Shown here piece by piece: positions 6,019 to 13,986 of a stretch of 24,234 bases of DNA. The DNA is from Oscillospiraceae bacterium. GTDB lineage: Bacteria > Bacillota_A > Clostridia > Saccharofermentanales > Saccharofermentanaceae. The stretch covers positions 1 to 24,234 of the forward strand of contig CADAXO010000010.1 of NCBI GenBank assembly GCA_902791885.1, read 5' to 3'. The notes beneath the pieces were generated by a model. That model saw nothing but the letters and a program-made list of their open reading frames with translations. It was not told the origin of the DNA and ran no database searches. How positions within the stretch are numbered: the first letter of the stretch is position 1; each line of letters starts with the position of its first letter. Position numbers and translations under genes: made by a program.

Positions 6019-8229
6019 ATGAAACAAAACCCCTTTATCGAAGAATTGATCTCGAAGATGACAGTAGAGGAGAAGGCTGCCCAGATGCTTCAGGTGCCCG
6101 TCTCCGTCGTAGGCATGGATGAAGCCCGTAAGTGGGCAAAGAAGGGTGTAGGTTCCTTCCTCAATGTCTTAGGTGACGACATGAAAGAACTGTCCGAAAT
6201 ATCCTGCAAAAAGTCCAGATTGAAGATACCTACGATATTCGGTATCGATGCCGTACACGGACACTGTCTCAACAAGGATGCGACTATATTCCCGTCACAG
6301 CTCGGAATGGCATGCAGCTGGAATAAAGAACTTGTCGAGAAGATAGGCCGTGTAACTGCAACTGAGGTTGCAACGGAAGGAATCCAGTGGACGTTCTCTC
6401 CGATCCTCTGCCTTGCAAGAGATCCGAGATGGGGAAGAACGAACGAGACTTTCGGTGAGGACAAGTACCTCTCGGGAGAGCTCGGCGTATCCATTATCAA
6501 AGGATACCAGGGTGAAGACTTAAGTGACGACACCGCGATCATCGCCTGCGCGAAGCACTTTATCGCATACGGCGAGGCTACGGGTGCGCGTGACTCATAT
6601 GATACCGAGATCGCCATGAGAAAGATCAGGGATGAATTCCTTCCTCCTTTCAAGAAGGCCGTTGACGCAGGCTGTGCCACATTCATGACGGCATACGGTT
6701 CCATCGACGGTGTTCCTCTTACGGCTAACGAAGAAGTTCTGAAGGGACTTTTAAGAGACGAATTGGGCTTCGACGGATTCGTTGTAACCGACTGGGATAC
6801 TGTTAATGCTCTTATCAACCGCCAGAAGGTGTGCGGCAATCACGGCGATGCCTCAAGAGTGGCTGCCAAGGCAGGAAATGACATGATCATGTCTACACTC
6901 GAGTTCTACGATGCGGTCATTAAGGAAGTAAAGGAAGGCAGGCTTGATGAGAAGTGTCTTGACGATGCAGTAAGGCACATTCTTACCATCAAGTACAAGC
7001 TCGGTCTTTGGGAGAAGCCTTTGAAGAAGGGAATCCCCGGAAGTATCGGCTGTGAGGAGCACCACGATGTGGCTTTGGAGGCTGCACGTGAAGGCGTTGT
7101 GCTTCTTAAGAACAACGGCATACTGCCTTTGGACACCGAAAAGAAGATAAGAAAGATCGCGGTCATCGGACCTAATTCCGATGATATCCGTGCCCAGTAC
7201 GGAGACTGGACGTATTTTACTCATCCGGTCCCGGGTATAGAGAAGGAGCCTCAAAGACCTTATAGAACTTTGCTTGAGGGCGTAATGGAGCAGATTGAAG
7301 GAACTGATATCGAAGTATGCTATTCCTACGGCTGCAGCGTCAACAGAAGATACTACTACGAGGGTAATTATGCCGGTATCCCGGAGTTCATGGAGATGTG
7401 CTACAGGGATAACGACCATGATGCGGAGTTCTATAAGGAGATGCCTCTTATCACAGAAGCAGCTTCTGTTGCGAGAGACTGTGATGTCATCATTCTGGCA
7501 CTTGGTGATAACTATAATCAGACAGGTGAGTATAACGACAGGGCAGATCTTAATCTTTCTGGTATGCAGGAAGCCCTTGTAAGAGTTCTGAAGACGCTGA
7601 ATATTCCTATCGTTACGGTTCTCATTTCATCTAAGCCTCTTACGATAACGAAAGTGGTCAAGGCTTCTGAAGCAGTTATCTGCGCATTTAACGGCGGTAT
7701 GTACGGCGGTAAAGCCGTAGCAGAGGCCATCTTCGGTAAGATCAATCCCTGCGGAAGACTTCCGATATCATTCCCTGTAATGACCGGACAGGTTCCCGTT
7801 TACTACAACCAGTTCCCGGGATGGCATGAGGGAAGATATGTAGACTGTCCCAAGGATCCGCTTTTCGCTTTTGGTGAAGGTCTGTCCTACACACGTTTTG
7901 AGTATTCCGATCTTGCGTTCGATAAGAAGACGAAGACTGTATCCGTGAAGGTTAAGAATACGGGTAAGATCAAGGGTACCGAGGTTGTTCAGGTTTACGT
8001 CAATGATGTTGTAAGTTCGGTTATGACTGCGGTCAAGAATCTTGCCGGATTTAAGAGAGTCGAGATAGCTCCGGGAAGAACAAAGACGGTTAAGATCAAG
8101 TTAAGTGATGACGCTTTCTCTGTTGTTCTGCCCGATAATTCAAGCGTGATCGAGCCCGGTGACTTCGAGATTATGGCGGGCCACAGTTCAAAGGATAAGG
8201 ATCTTATTAAGATTACGGTGACATTGTAA
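6019..8229 (+). CDS. GH3 beta-glucosidase (BglX-like), cytoplasmic
   Basis: A 736-residue glycoside hydrolase family 3 enzyme that hydrolyses terminal beta-linked glucose, and probably short oligosaccharides, from the non-reducing end. Features in order: DPRWGRTNETFGED (135-148) and CAKHFIAYG (177-185) in the (beta/alpha)8 domain; the catalytic nucleophile Asp258 in GFVVTDWD (253-260); a C-terminal GH3 domain of roughly 350-630; and a fibronectin-III-like tail from about 640 to the end (SYTRFEYSDL, then KVKNTG). There is no signal peptide, so it acts in the cytoplasm on imported sugars. AGGGA lies about eight bases before the ATG. A TATAAT at 5979-5984, overlapping the HD stop codon, could start transcription, but no -35 fits. 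The cysteine-synthase-like gene follows after three bases. Confidence 0.9.
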   Translation: MKQNPFIEELISKMTVEEKAAQMLQVPVSVVGMDEARKWAKKGVGSFLNVLGDDMKELSEISCKKSRLKIPTIFGIDAVHGHCLNKDATIFPSQLGMACSWNKELVEKIGRVTATEVATEGIQWTFSPILCLARDPRWGRTNETFGEDKYLSGELGVSIIKGYQGEDLSDDTAIIACAKHFIAYGEATGARDSYDTEIAMRKIRDEFLPPFKKAVDAGCATFMTAYGSIDGVPLTANEEVLKGLLRDELGFDGFVVTDWDTVNALINRQKVCGNHGDASRVAAKAGNDMIMSTLEFYDAVIKEVKEGRLDEKCLDDAVRHILTIKYKLGLWEKPLKKGIPGSIGCEEHHDVALEAAREGVVLLKNNGILPLDTEKKIRKIAVIGPNSDDIRAQYGDWTYFTHPVPGIEKEPQRPYRTLLEGVMEQIEGTDIEVCYSYGCSVNRRYYYEGNYAGIPEFMEMCYRDNDHDAEFYKEMPLITEAASVARDCDVIILALGDNYNQTGEYNDRADLNLSGMQEALVRVLKTLNIPIVTVLISSKPLTITKVVKASEAVICAFNGGMYGGKAVAEAIFGKINPCGRLPISFPVMTGQVPVYYNQFPGWHEGRYVDCPKDPLFAFGEGLSYTRFEYSDLAFDKKTKTVSVKVKNTGKIKGTEVVQVYVNDVVSSVMTAVKNLAGFKRVEIAPGRTKTVKIKLSDDAFSVVLPDNSSVIEPGDFEIMAGHSSKDKDLIKITVTL

Positions 8230-8232
8230 ATC

Positions 8233-9159
8233 ATGATTTGTAACAGCATTCTTGATGCGGTCGGTAATACACCGCTTATTAAACTTCAAAGAGTCGTTCC
8301 CGAAGGGAGCGCAGATGTATTGGTAAAGTTCGAAGGTCTGAATGTAGGCGGTTCCGTTAAGACGAGGACAGCCTTGAGCATGATAGATCAGGCGGAAAAA
8401 GACGGCCTGATCGGACCTGACAGCATAATAGTCGAACCTACTTCCGGCAATCAGGGAATAGGACTTGCGCTTATCGGTGCCGTAAGAGGTTACCGTACGG
8501 TTATTATCATGCCTGATTCCGTAAGCGAAGAGAGAAGAAAACTCGTCGAGCATTACGGAGCTGAAGTTATTCTTACACACGATGACGGAGATATAGGTCT
8601 TGCGATCCGTGAGTGCATAAGCATTGCCGAGGATATGAAGAAGAAAGATCCTAATGTGTTTATACCCCAGCAGTTCGAGAATCCCGCGAATGTTAAGGCC
8701 CAGTATGAAGGTACGGCGCGTGAGATATTAGAGGATGCGGGAGGTCCCGTTGACGGATTCGTATCAGGTATCGGAACCGGAGGAACCATAACGGGTATCG
8801 GAAGAGCTCTTAAAGAAGCCAATCCAGATACTGTTGTATGGGCGGCAGAACCCGAGCATGCAGCTATACTGTCCGGCGGTTCTATAGGCACACATGTGCA
8901 GATGGGCATAGGTGACGGTCTTATTCCTGCGATACTGGATACTGAGATCTATGACGGTATTACGATAATCACCGATGAAGAGGCACTGACTATGTCCAAG
9001 CTTTTGTCATCGAAAGAAGGAATACTGTGCGGTATCTCATCAGGCACGAATGTGGCAGGGGCCTTGAAGCTCGCTGCAAAGTTAGGCCCGGGTAAGAAGG
9101 TTGTTACTGTGCTGCCTGATACTGCGGAAAGGTATTTCTCGACACCGTTGTTTTCATAA
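8233..9159 (+). CDS. Cysteine-synthase-family PLP enzyme (CysK-like)
   Basis: A 308-residue fold-type II pyridoxal-phosphate enzyme resembling O-acetylserine sulfhydrylase, which makes cysteine from O-acetylserine and sulfide. Lys43 in GGSVKTRTA (39-47) is the PLP lysine. PTSGNQG (69-75) is the substrate loop. GTGGT (181-185) binds the cofactor phosphate, and SSG (269-271) lies near the ring. Two details differ from textbook CysK: KTR where KDR is usual, and SGNQG where SGNTG is common. I believe both occur in a clostridial subgroup, so a related beta-replacement activity is possible. No serine acetyltransferase gene is nearby. It starts three bases after the GH3 stop with only GGTGA twelve bases upstream, so it probably depends on GH3 transcription. 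Confidence 0.82.
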   Translation: MICNSILDAVGNTPLIKLQRVVPEGSADVLVKFEGLNVGGSVKTRTALSMIDQAEKDGLIGPDSIIVEPTSGNQGIGLALIGAVRGYRTVIIMPDSVSEERRKLVEHYGAEVILTHDDGDIGLAIRECISIAEDMKKKDPNVFIPQQFENPANVKAQYEGTAREILEDAGGPVDGFVSGIGTGGTITGIGRALKEANPDTVVWAAEPEHAAILSGGSIGTHVQMGIGDGLIPAILDTEIYDGITIITDEEALTMSKLLSSKEGILCGISSGTNVAGALKLAAKLGPGKKVVTVLPDTAERYFSTPLFS

Positions 9160-9200
9160 TCGATCAATTATAAAGGGAAGAATAAGGGAGGATTTGATTT

Positions 9201-10052
9201 ATGAAAAACAGAAAAGCAGCGGCGGCTTTGCTGGCCTTCGCAATGATGTTGTCCGTCACGGGCTGCAGTAAGCTTAAGACAGTCACCTTTGATGACTTCG
9301 TTGATTACTGTGAAGATTCAGGAGCTTCCGAGTTTTATTTTGAAGAGATCAGAAACTGCGATTCTGATGACTTGGAAAACGGCATTTACTGTGTCTTGTA
9401 TTCGGATGATATTGAAGATATTCCGCGTGAAGATATGGCTGTTTTGAAGCTTTCTAATCTGGATCTGAATCTCGATACCGATGATATCGATCAGTTGGCC
9501 TTCTTTTTCATGCTGGATCATAATTATGAAGATATAGAGGAGTCATCTGATTTTGAAGACTTCTGTCTTGTTTCTGCCGGTGCCGTACAGATAACATTAA
9601 ATGATCCGGATAAGACTGATGATGTAATGGAAGGTATCGAGGACCTTCTTGACAGAATTGACGTCGATCCCGAGGACTTAAGCTCCGATGAGTATTATCA
9701 GAATAAGAACGGAGGTTTCTTAAATCTTCATGTAAATGTTCGCGATCTTTGTGATGCAGTGCTTGATTCCGATTTCTGGGATATGGCAACGGAGAATTCC
9801 TATTCCGGTGCTGATGATCTTGAAGATCTATTGGAGAATGCGACCGGTGATATATGCCTTTCGATCTATGTGGAAAATGAGAATATATTTATTGTTGCAG
9901 GAGCGACATTAAATGAAGATTCGGACACGGTCACAGATATATGTTCTGCTTTCGGTTTGGATGATCCGACGGAAAATCCGTCATGTACTCAGGTAATCGA
10001 CGGCATCATTGATGAGCTCGATGACTACGCATCCATGATTTACGGTTTTTGA
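9201..10052 (+). CDS. Acidic lipoprotein, paralogue of 10110-11006
   Basis: A 283-residue lipoprotein with a basic start (MKNRK), a hydrophobic stretch and the lipobox SVTGC, putting the lipidated cysteine at residue 22. The mature protein is very rich in Asp and Glu. It has no domain I recognise. The segment at about 159-194 (EDLSSDEYYQNKN, then LHVNVRDL) matches the next gene's 163-200, so the two arose by tandem duplication. It would be anchored on the outer face of the membrane. A strong AAGGGAGG site (9184-9191) precedes the ATG. I see no clear promoter in the 41 bases after the CysK-like gene, so it may be read from upstream. A function in binding cations or peptides would be guesswork. 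Confidence 0.8.
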   Translation: MKNRKAAAALLAFAMMLSVTGCSKLKTVTFDDFVDYCEDSGASEFYFEEIRNCDSDDLENGIYCVLYSDDIEDIPREDMAVLKLSNLDLNLDTDDIDQLAFFFMLDHNYEDIEESSDFEDFCLVSAGAVQITLNDPDKTDDVMEGIEDLLDRIDVDPEDLSSDEYYQNKNGGFLNLHVNVRDLCDAVLDSDFWDMATENSYSGADDLEDLLENATGDICLSIYVENENIFIVAGATLNEDSDTVTDICSAFGLDDPTENPSCTQVIDGIIDELDDYASMIYGF

Positions 10053-10077
10053 CAATTCAATACCAGTCAAGTATATT
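10049..10077 (+). promoter_or_regulatory. Strong promoter for the second acidic lipoprotein
   Basis: TTGACA (10049-10054) and TATATT (10072-10077) have a 17-base spacer. The -35 overlaps the stop codon of the preceding gene (TGA at 10050-10052). This is close to the housekeeping consensus and would start transcription near 10084, 26 bases before the ATG at 10110. Confidence 0.65.
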
Positions 10078-10109
10078 TATGCTGATTTATCAAATAGGAG
10101 GATAGATTT

Positions 10110-11006
10110 ATGAAGTTTAAGAAAATTGTTTCTGTTGTACTTGCAATGTCTATGATGGCTGCCTTCGCAGGTTGTTCCAAGGTAAAGTCGATCTCAGGTG
10201 AGGATTTTGTTAAGGCTTGTGAGAACATGGGCGCTGAAGAAGTTGATCCCGAGGATTCCAACGATGTTGATGAAAATGATTATGAGGACGGCGTCTACAT
10301 GATCCTGGATCAGGACTATATCGAGGAGCATATGAGTGATGCGGATACAAGTGTCGGAATGTACGGCATAGATACTCCTGATTTCAGTGCCGTTATCAAT
10401 ACTGACGATATCGAAGAGATGACAGTATTTGTTAAGGCAGATCAGAATATCGATCACATCAACAGTGCTGATGATATCGAAGATCTCGAAATGGATGCAG
10501 TTGCAGCTGTTCAGATCACACTTTCAGAAGACGATCTTGCAGAGGATATCATGGCGAATCTTGCAGATTCCATAGACGAATATTTGGGTATAGACGTTGA
10601 GGACTTAAGCTCCAACGAGTATTACACAGGTAAGAATCAGGGCTATCTCAAGGTCCATGTTGATGCTGAAGACATCGTAGCAGCTTTCCTTGATTCCGAT
10701 ATCTATGATCTTATCTCAGCTTTCTCTGAAGATTCTGATGAGATCGAAGAGCAGCTTGAGTCTATGACAGGCGGCGTTTCTACAGCTTTCTATATCAACG
10801 GCGAGAATATCGTTATCCTTATCGGAGTCAACGTTACTGAGGATAATGCACTCTTGAGTGATTTCTGTTCAGAGCTCGGTGTTGCAGATCCTTCCAAGCT
10901 TCCTTCCAATCCGGAAGTTGCTGAAGGCATTATCAACTATGTTGATGATACATTCGGTTCCCTGATTTCAACTTATTCATCTTACGCTACATCTTACGAT
11001 TTCTGA
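10110..11006 (+). CDS. Acidic lipoprotein, paralogue of 9201-10052
   Basis: A 298-residue lipoprotein with a lysine-rich start, a hydrophobic stretch and the lipobox AFAGC, putting the lipidated cysteine at residue 22. The mature protein is strongly acidic, with many Asp-Asp and Glu-Asp pairs. It shares with its upstream neighbour GCSK-x-K, the block AVQITL, and EDLSSNEYY (164-172) through FLDSDIYD (193-200). It is a tandem duplicate with divergent loops. The start has AGGAGG about ten bases upstream. Its own strong promoter (10049-10077) and downstream terminator (11036-11061) make it a separate transcription unit, although read-through from the first copy is possible. Function unknown. Confidence 0.82.
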   Translation: MKFKKIVSVVLAMSMMAAFAGCSKVKSISGEDFVKACENMGAEEVDPEDSNDVDENDYEDGVYMILDQDYIEEHMSDADTSVGMYGIDTPDFSAVINTDDIEEMTVFVKADQNIDHINSADDIEDLEMDAVAAVQITLSEDDLAEDIMANLADSIDEYLGIDVEDLSSNEYYTGKNQGYLKVHVDAEDIVAAFLDSDIYDLISAFSEDSDEIEEQLESMTGGVSTAFYINGENIVILIGVNVTEDNALLSDFCSELGVADPSKLPSNPEVAEGIINYVDDTFGSLISTYSSYATSYDF

Positions 11007-11035
11007 TAACTGAACCGTAATAAAGATTACTTAAG

Positions 11036-11061
11036 ACAGGCGGAGCGATCCGCCTGTTTTT
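11036..11061 (+). terminator. Rho-independent terminator
   Basis: ACAGGCGGA (11036-11044), GCGA loop (11045-11048), TCCGCCTGT (11049-11057), then a run of T to 11061. A GC-rich nine-base-pair stem with a T-tract, ending the acidic lipoprotein transcript. Confidence 0.93.
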
Positions 11062-11075
11062 AATACTTTGATAAA

Positions 11076-11084
11076 TGCTATAAT
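11076..11084 (+). promoter_or_regulatory. Extended -10 promoter for the 11114-15075 operon
   Basis: TG-C-TATAAT, a perfect extended -10 directly after the terminator, with no clear -35. Transcription would begin near 11091, leaving a leader of about 23 bases before the ATG at 11114. Confidence 0.6.
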
Positions 11085-11113
11085 TGTTCTATATCTTATT
11101 TGGGGGACGATTA

Positions 11114-11605
11114 ATGGAGATTACTTTCGAATCATTGCCTTCCCGCTTAGACGAGCTTAAGGCTCTGCCTTACGCGTCTTTGTCGGAACCCGAGTACGGG
11201 GCGGCATTATTTCTGGCATCCATGATGATGTATGAGAAGGACAGGGAAGAGGCCTTCAGGATGATAGAATTCCTGTACGGTCCTGCAGGACTGTCCGTTT
11301 ACACTAAGCAATTCATCAATGACCGTATGCAGGATAATAAATTCTATAAGGTCAGGTCATATTTCAAGGGGTCTTCTCCCGAGAATAATTATGAGCCTTC
11401 ATTGCCTTATACAACTGTAGATATTGTACGAAGAGCAGATTCCATGGTTGAGGGAAGATGCAGACTCTTTATTAAGTCAACGGGAGCCGACACGCCCCGC
11501 GAGATAAGGATGCGTCTGAAGCCTTCTGAGAACCGTTGGTATGTTGAAGACCAGATGCTTCTGGCAGATATCAGAGTGCCCGTTGAATCCGATCCGTGGG
11601 CATGA
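11114..11605 (+). CDS. Conserved hypothetical protein (DUF6935-like)
   Basis: A 163-residue soluble protein with no signal peptide. It resembles, from memory only, the DUF6935 group found in clostridial genomes. The recognisable segment is FYKVRSYFKGSSPENNYEPS, just after the middle, followed by a predicted beta-rich C-terminal third (CRLFIKSTGAD, then IRMRLKPSENRWYVED) that may form a sheet around ligand or protein. I chose the ATG at 11114, preceded by GGGGGA (11102-11107), over an upstream TTG at 11084 that would lie on the -10. It is first in a four-gene operon with the CAP/DUF4214 protein, the macrodomain protein and a lipoprotein; gaps are 15 bases or less. No biochemical role can be assigned. 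Confidence 0.7.
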   Translation: MEITFESLPSRLDELKALPYASLSEPEYGAALFLASMMMYEKDREEAFRMIEFLYGPAGLSVYTKQFINDRMQDNKFYKVRSYFKGSSPENNYEPSLPYTTVDIVRRADSMVEGRCRLFIKSTGADTPREIRMRLKPSENRWYVEDQMLLADIRVPVESDPWA

Positions 11606-11620
11606 TAACGGGAGAGTAAT

Positions 11621-12967
11621 ATGTTGAAAAGAAGAATATTGAAGTTTATCGCAACAGCACTTATCGCAGCAGTATTGCCCGGCGCTTTGCTGTTTCCGTC
11701 AAAGACCGTAAGAGCTGATGATGCGGCCGATGCAGCTGCTGTTATAGCGGATGCTTTGGCAGGCGGGGCTCACAGATGTAATGTTAATGCCCCGAGATCA
11801 GGCAAGGTCTTCCTGCAGTTATACGGAACATTTGATGCCACATCCAAGGATGCGATCTTAAATACGATCAACAGTTACAGACTCGAAGCCTGCCAGAACG
11901 GTTATCCCGACCCGAGAAACCCGGGAAGAGGACTTACGATGTCTGACTATGTACCTCTTCGCTGGTCTCACGGCCTCGAGGATATGGCTATGTTAAGAGC
12001 AGCCGAAGCCACATATACCAATCACCACCTTAAGATCACCGGTGAGGATTGCTGGAATTCAAGTTATGATGTAGCTTCCACAGGTGAGATACTCGCATGG
12101 GGAAGCAATATCTCTTCCGGAATAGCTATGTGGTATGCCGAGAGAGGTTCATGGACATCAGGACAGACAAGATCATCCGAGCATTATGCCATGATGATCA
12201 ATCCTTCCAATATCTACTGCGGTGTAGCAGGATTTAATCATACACAGGCATGTGAGTTCTCAAGCCAGCCCGGACTTGATGAGAGCAAGATCAATGTTTC
12301 CCAGTATAATTCCCAGCTTGTTGAGATCGGAGCTATCGATGTTTCCAATATCACCATAAGATCCGCTTCAGGTTCATGCCTTATCAATGCTACGAATAAG
12401 CTTGAAGCAGTCTGCACCATAAGTGTATTGGGATATACCAAGAGATATTCATATGATGCTATAAAGATCCTGCCTACTACATGGTGGTCAGGAACTCCGG
12501 ATATGCTTTCTGTCGACCGTATAGGTAATGCGACCGGTAAGTATTCGGGTATGGCTAATGTTTTCTGTAAGATCAACGGCGTTGCTTATTCTGCAACCAT
12601 AAGAGTTAATGACGCTGCTCTCGTAAGAGATTTTGCAACAAGACTTTATTCAGTAGCGTTGACAAGAACTCCGGATCCTCAGGGCCTTGATTACTGGACA
12701 GCCAGACTTGCGAACCGTGAAGTTACCGGAACGCAGGCTGCATACGGATTCTTCTTCAGTTCCGAGTTCCAGAATGCTCATCTATCCAACGAGCAGTACA
12801 TCCAGAGACTTTATCAGACATTCCTGGGAAGAGATCCCGAGCCTGCAGGATATAACTACTGGCTCACAAGAATGGCTGACGGCGCATCAAGGACCGAAGT
12901 GTTCTACGGCTTCTCCGGTTCCGCCGAGTTCGCCGGCATCTGTGCTTACGCAGGTATCAACCCTTAA
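11621..12967 (+). CDS. Secreted CAP, Ig-like and DUF4214 protein
   Basis: A 448-residue exported protein. Residues 1-32 form a signal peptide (basic start, hydrophobic core, cleavage near VRA-DDA). A CAP (SCP-like) domain covers about 77-206: NTINSYRLEA, LRWSHGLEDMAM, HHLKITGEDC, MWYAERGSWTS, and SSEHYAMMINPSNIYCGVAG. A beta-sandwich, Ig-like region covers about 240-330 and ends NGVAYSATIRV. The C-terminal 335-448 is DUF4214: FATRLYSVALTRTPDPQGLDYW, with a second copy-like stretch FLGRDPEPAGYNYW. CAP proteins are often extracellular; the Ig-like and DUF4214 parts suggest attachment at the surface. No LPXTG is present, so it is probably released or loosely held. GGGAGAG precedes the ATG. The macrodomain gene follows by 15 bases. 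Confidence 0.82.
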   Translation: MLKRRILKFIATALIAAVLPGALLFPSKTVRADDAADAAAVIADALAGGAHRCNVNAPRSGKVFLQLYGTFDATSKDAILNTINSYRLEACQNGYPDPRNPGRGLTMSDYVPLRWSHGLEDMAMLRAAEATYTNHHLKITGEDCWNSSYDVASTGEILAWGSNISSGIAMWYAERGSWTSGQTRSSEHYAMMINPSNIYCGVAGFNHTQACEFSSQPGLDESKINVSQYNSQLVEIGAIDVSNITIRSASGSCLINATNKLEAVCTISVLGYTKRYSYDAIKILPTTWWSGTPDMLSVDRIGNATGKYSGMANVFCKINGVAYSATIRVNDAALVRDFATRLYSVALTRTPDPQGLDYWTARLANREVTGTQAAYGFFFSSEFQNAHLSNEQYIQRLYQTFLGRDPEPAGYNYWLTRMADGASRTEVFYGFSGSAEFAGICAYAGINP

Positions 12968-12982
12968 CAGAGGAGATGTATC

Positions 12983-13984
12983 ATGCCTCTTTTTATCATA
13001 CAGGGGGATATAACTTCTTTAGAATGCGATGCCATAGTTAATGCCGCCAATAATTCGCTTCTCGGAGGAGGCGGCGTTGACGGTGCCATTCACCGAGCAG
13101 CGGGTCCGAAGCTTCTCGCAGAATGCAGGAATTTACACGGCTGTGACACAGGTGACGCGAAGATCACTTCGGGGTATAACCTCAAGGCGAAGTATGTTAT
13201 CCATACAGTAGGTCCTGTTTGGCGCGGCGGAGCATATAACGAGAAAGAGCTTCTCACTTCATGCTACACAAGAAGCTTGGAACTTGCGGTGTCCCGTGAA
13301 TGTGAATCGGTTGCTTTCCCGATGATATCAGCTGGAGTATACGGCTATCCTTTCGATCAGGCTTTGGATGTTGCGGTATCTTCCATAACGGATTTCTTAG
13401 GAAACACAGACTGGGATCTTGCTGTTTATCTTGTTATATTCAGCAGAAGAGACTTCAGGATCGAAGGCGGCCTTTATAACGATGTATCAATGTACATAAG
13501 AGGCAAGATGCCTGTTATGGGAAACCGTGCGCTTTTCGCAGGGGCGATGCTCCGTTCAGAGCGGAAAGCCGCAGAAGCAGTATGCGAAGATGCGTGTTAT
13601 GCCGCGCCTTCTTCCGTGACTGATTATGTCGACTCCAGAATAGACGAGAGCTTTACGCAGATGCTTCTCCGTAAGATCGATGAGAAAGGCATGACAGACG
13701 TTGAATGCTATAAGAAAGCCAACGTGGACAGGAAGCTCTTCTCCAAGATAAGAAGCAATGTTCAGTATCACCCTCGAAAAAGGACCGCTCTCGGGTTTGC
13801 CGTGGCGTTAAGGCTTGATCTTAATGAGACGAAGGCGCTTCTTATGAAGGCGGGATACGCTCTTTCGGATTCCGATAAGGGTGATCTTGTAGTCGAGTAT
13901 TTCATTACTAAAGGTATTTACGATATCAACAAGATTAACGAGGTCCTGTTCGCAATGGACCAGGAGATAATAGGGGAGTATTGA
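12983..13984 (+). CDS. Macrodomain protein with C-terminal helical extension
   Basis: A 333-residue cytoplasmic protein. Residues 1-160 are a macrodomain with [19 protein letters not shown] (7-25), [14 protein letters not shown] (28-41) and SAGVYGYP (116-123), matching the ADP-ribose-binding and O-acetyl-ADP-ribose deacetylase group. Asp9, Asn20 and Asn23 are in place. Residues about 220-333 form a helix-rich extension with a segment [12 protein letters not shown] (248-259) and a repressor-like helix pattern; it resembles the HTH-like tail of many clostridial macrodomain proteins. It may bind DNA or another protein. The macrodomain probably hydrolyses ADP-ribose esters or removes ADP-ribose from proteins. 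AGAGGAG lies before the ATG. The next ATG is two bases after its stop. Confidence 0.85.
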   Translation: MPLFIIQGDITSLECDAIVNAANNSLLGGGGVDGAIHRAAGPKLLAECRNLHGCDTGDAKITSGYNLKAKYVIHTVGPVWRGGAYNEKELLTSCYTRSLELAVSRECESVAFPMISAGVYGYPFDQALDVAVSSITDFLGNTDWDLAVYLVIFSRRDFRIEGGLYNDVSMYIRGKMPVMGNRALFAGAMLRSERKAAEAVCEDACYAAPSSVTDYVDSRIDESFTQMLLRKIDEKGMTDVECYKKANVDRKLFSKIRSNVQYHPRKRTALGFAVALRLDLNETKALLMKAGYALSDSDKGDLVVEYFITKGIYDINKINEVLFAMDQEIIGEY

Positions 13985-13986
13985 TC

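Noticed and set aside
12238..12576. Minus-strand frame within the CAP/DUF4214 gene
   Set aside because: No ribosome binding site or recognised motif; the plus-strand frame shows a continuous multidomain protein.
13981..13986. TTG start two codons before the lipoprotein ATG at 13987
   Set aside because: It is only three bases from the GGGGAG, while the ATG at 13987 has ideal spacing.
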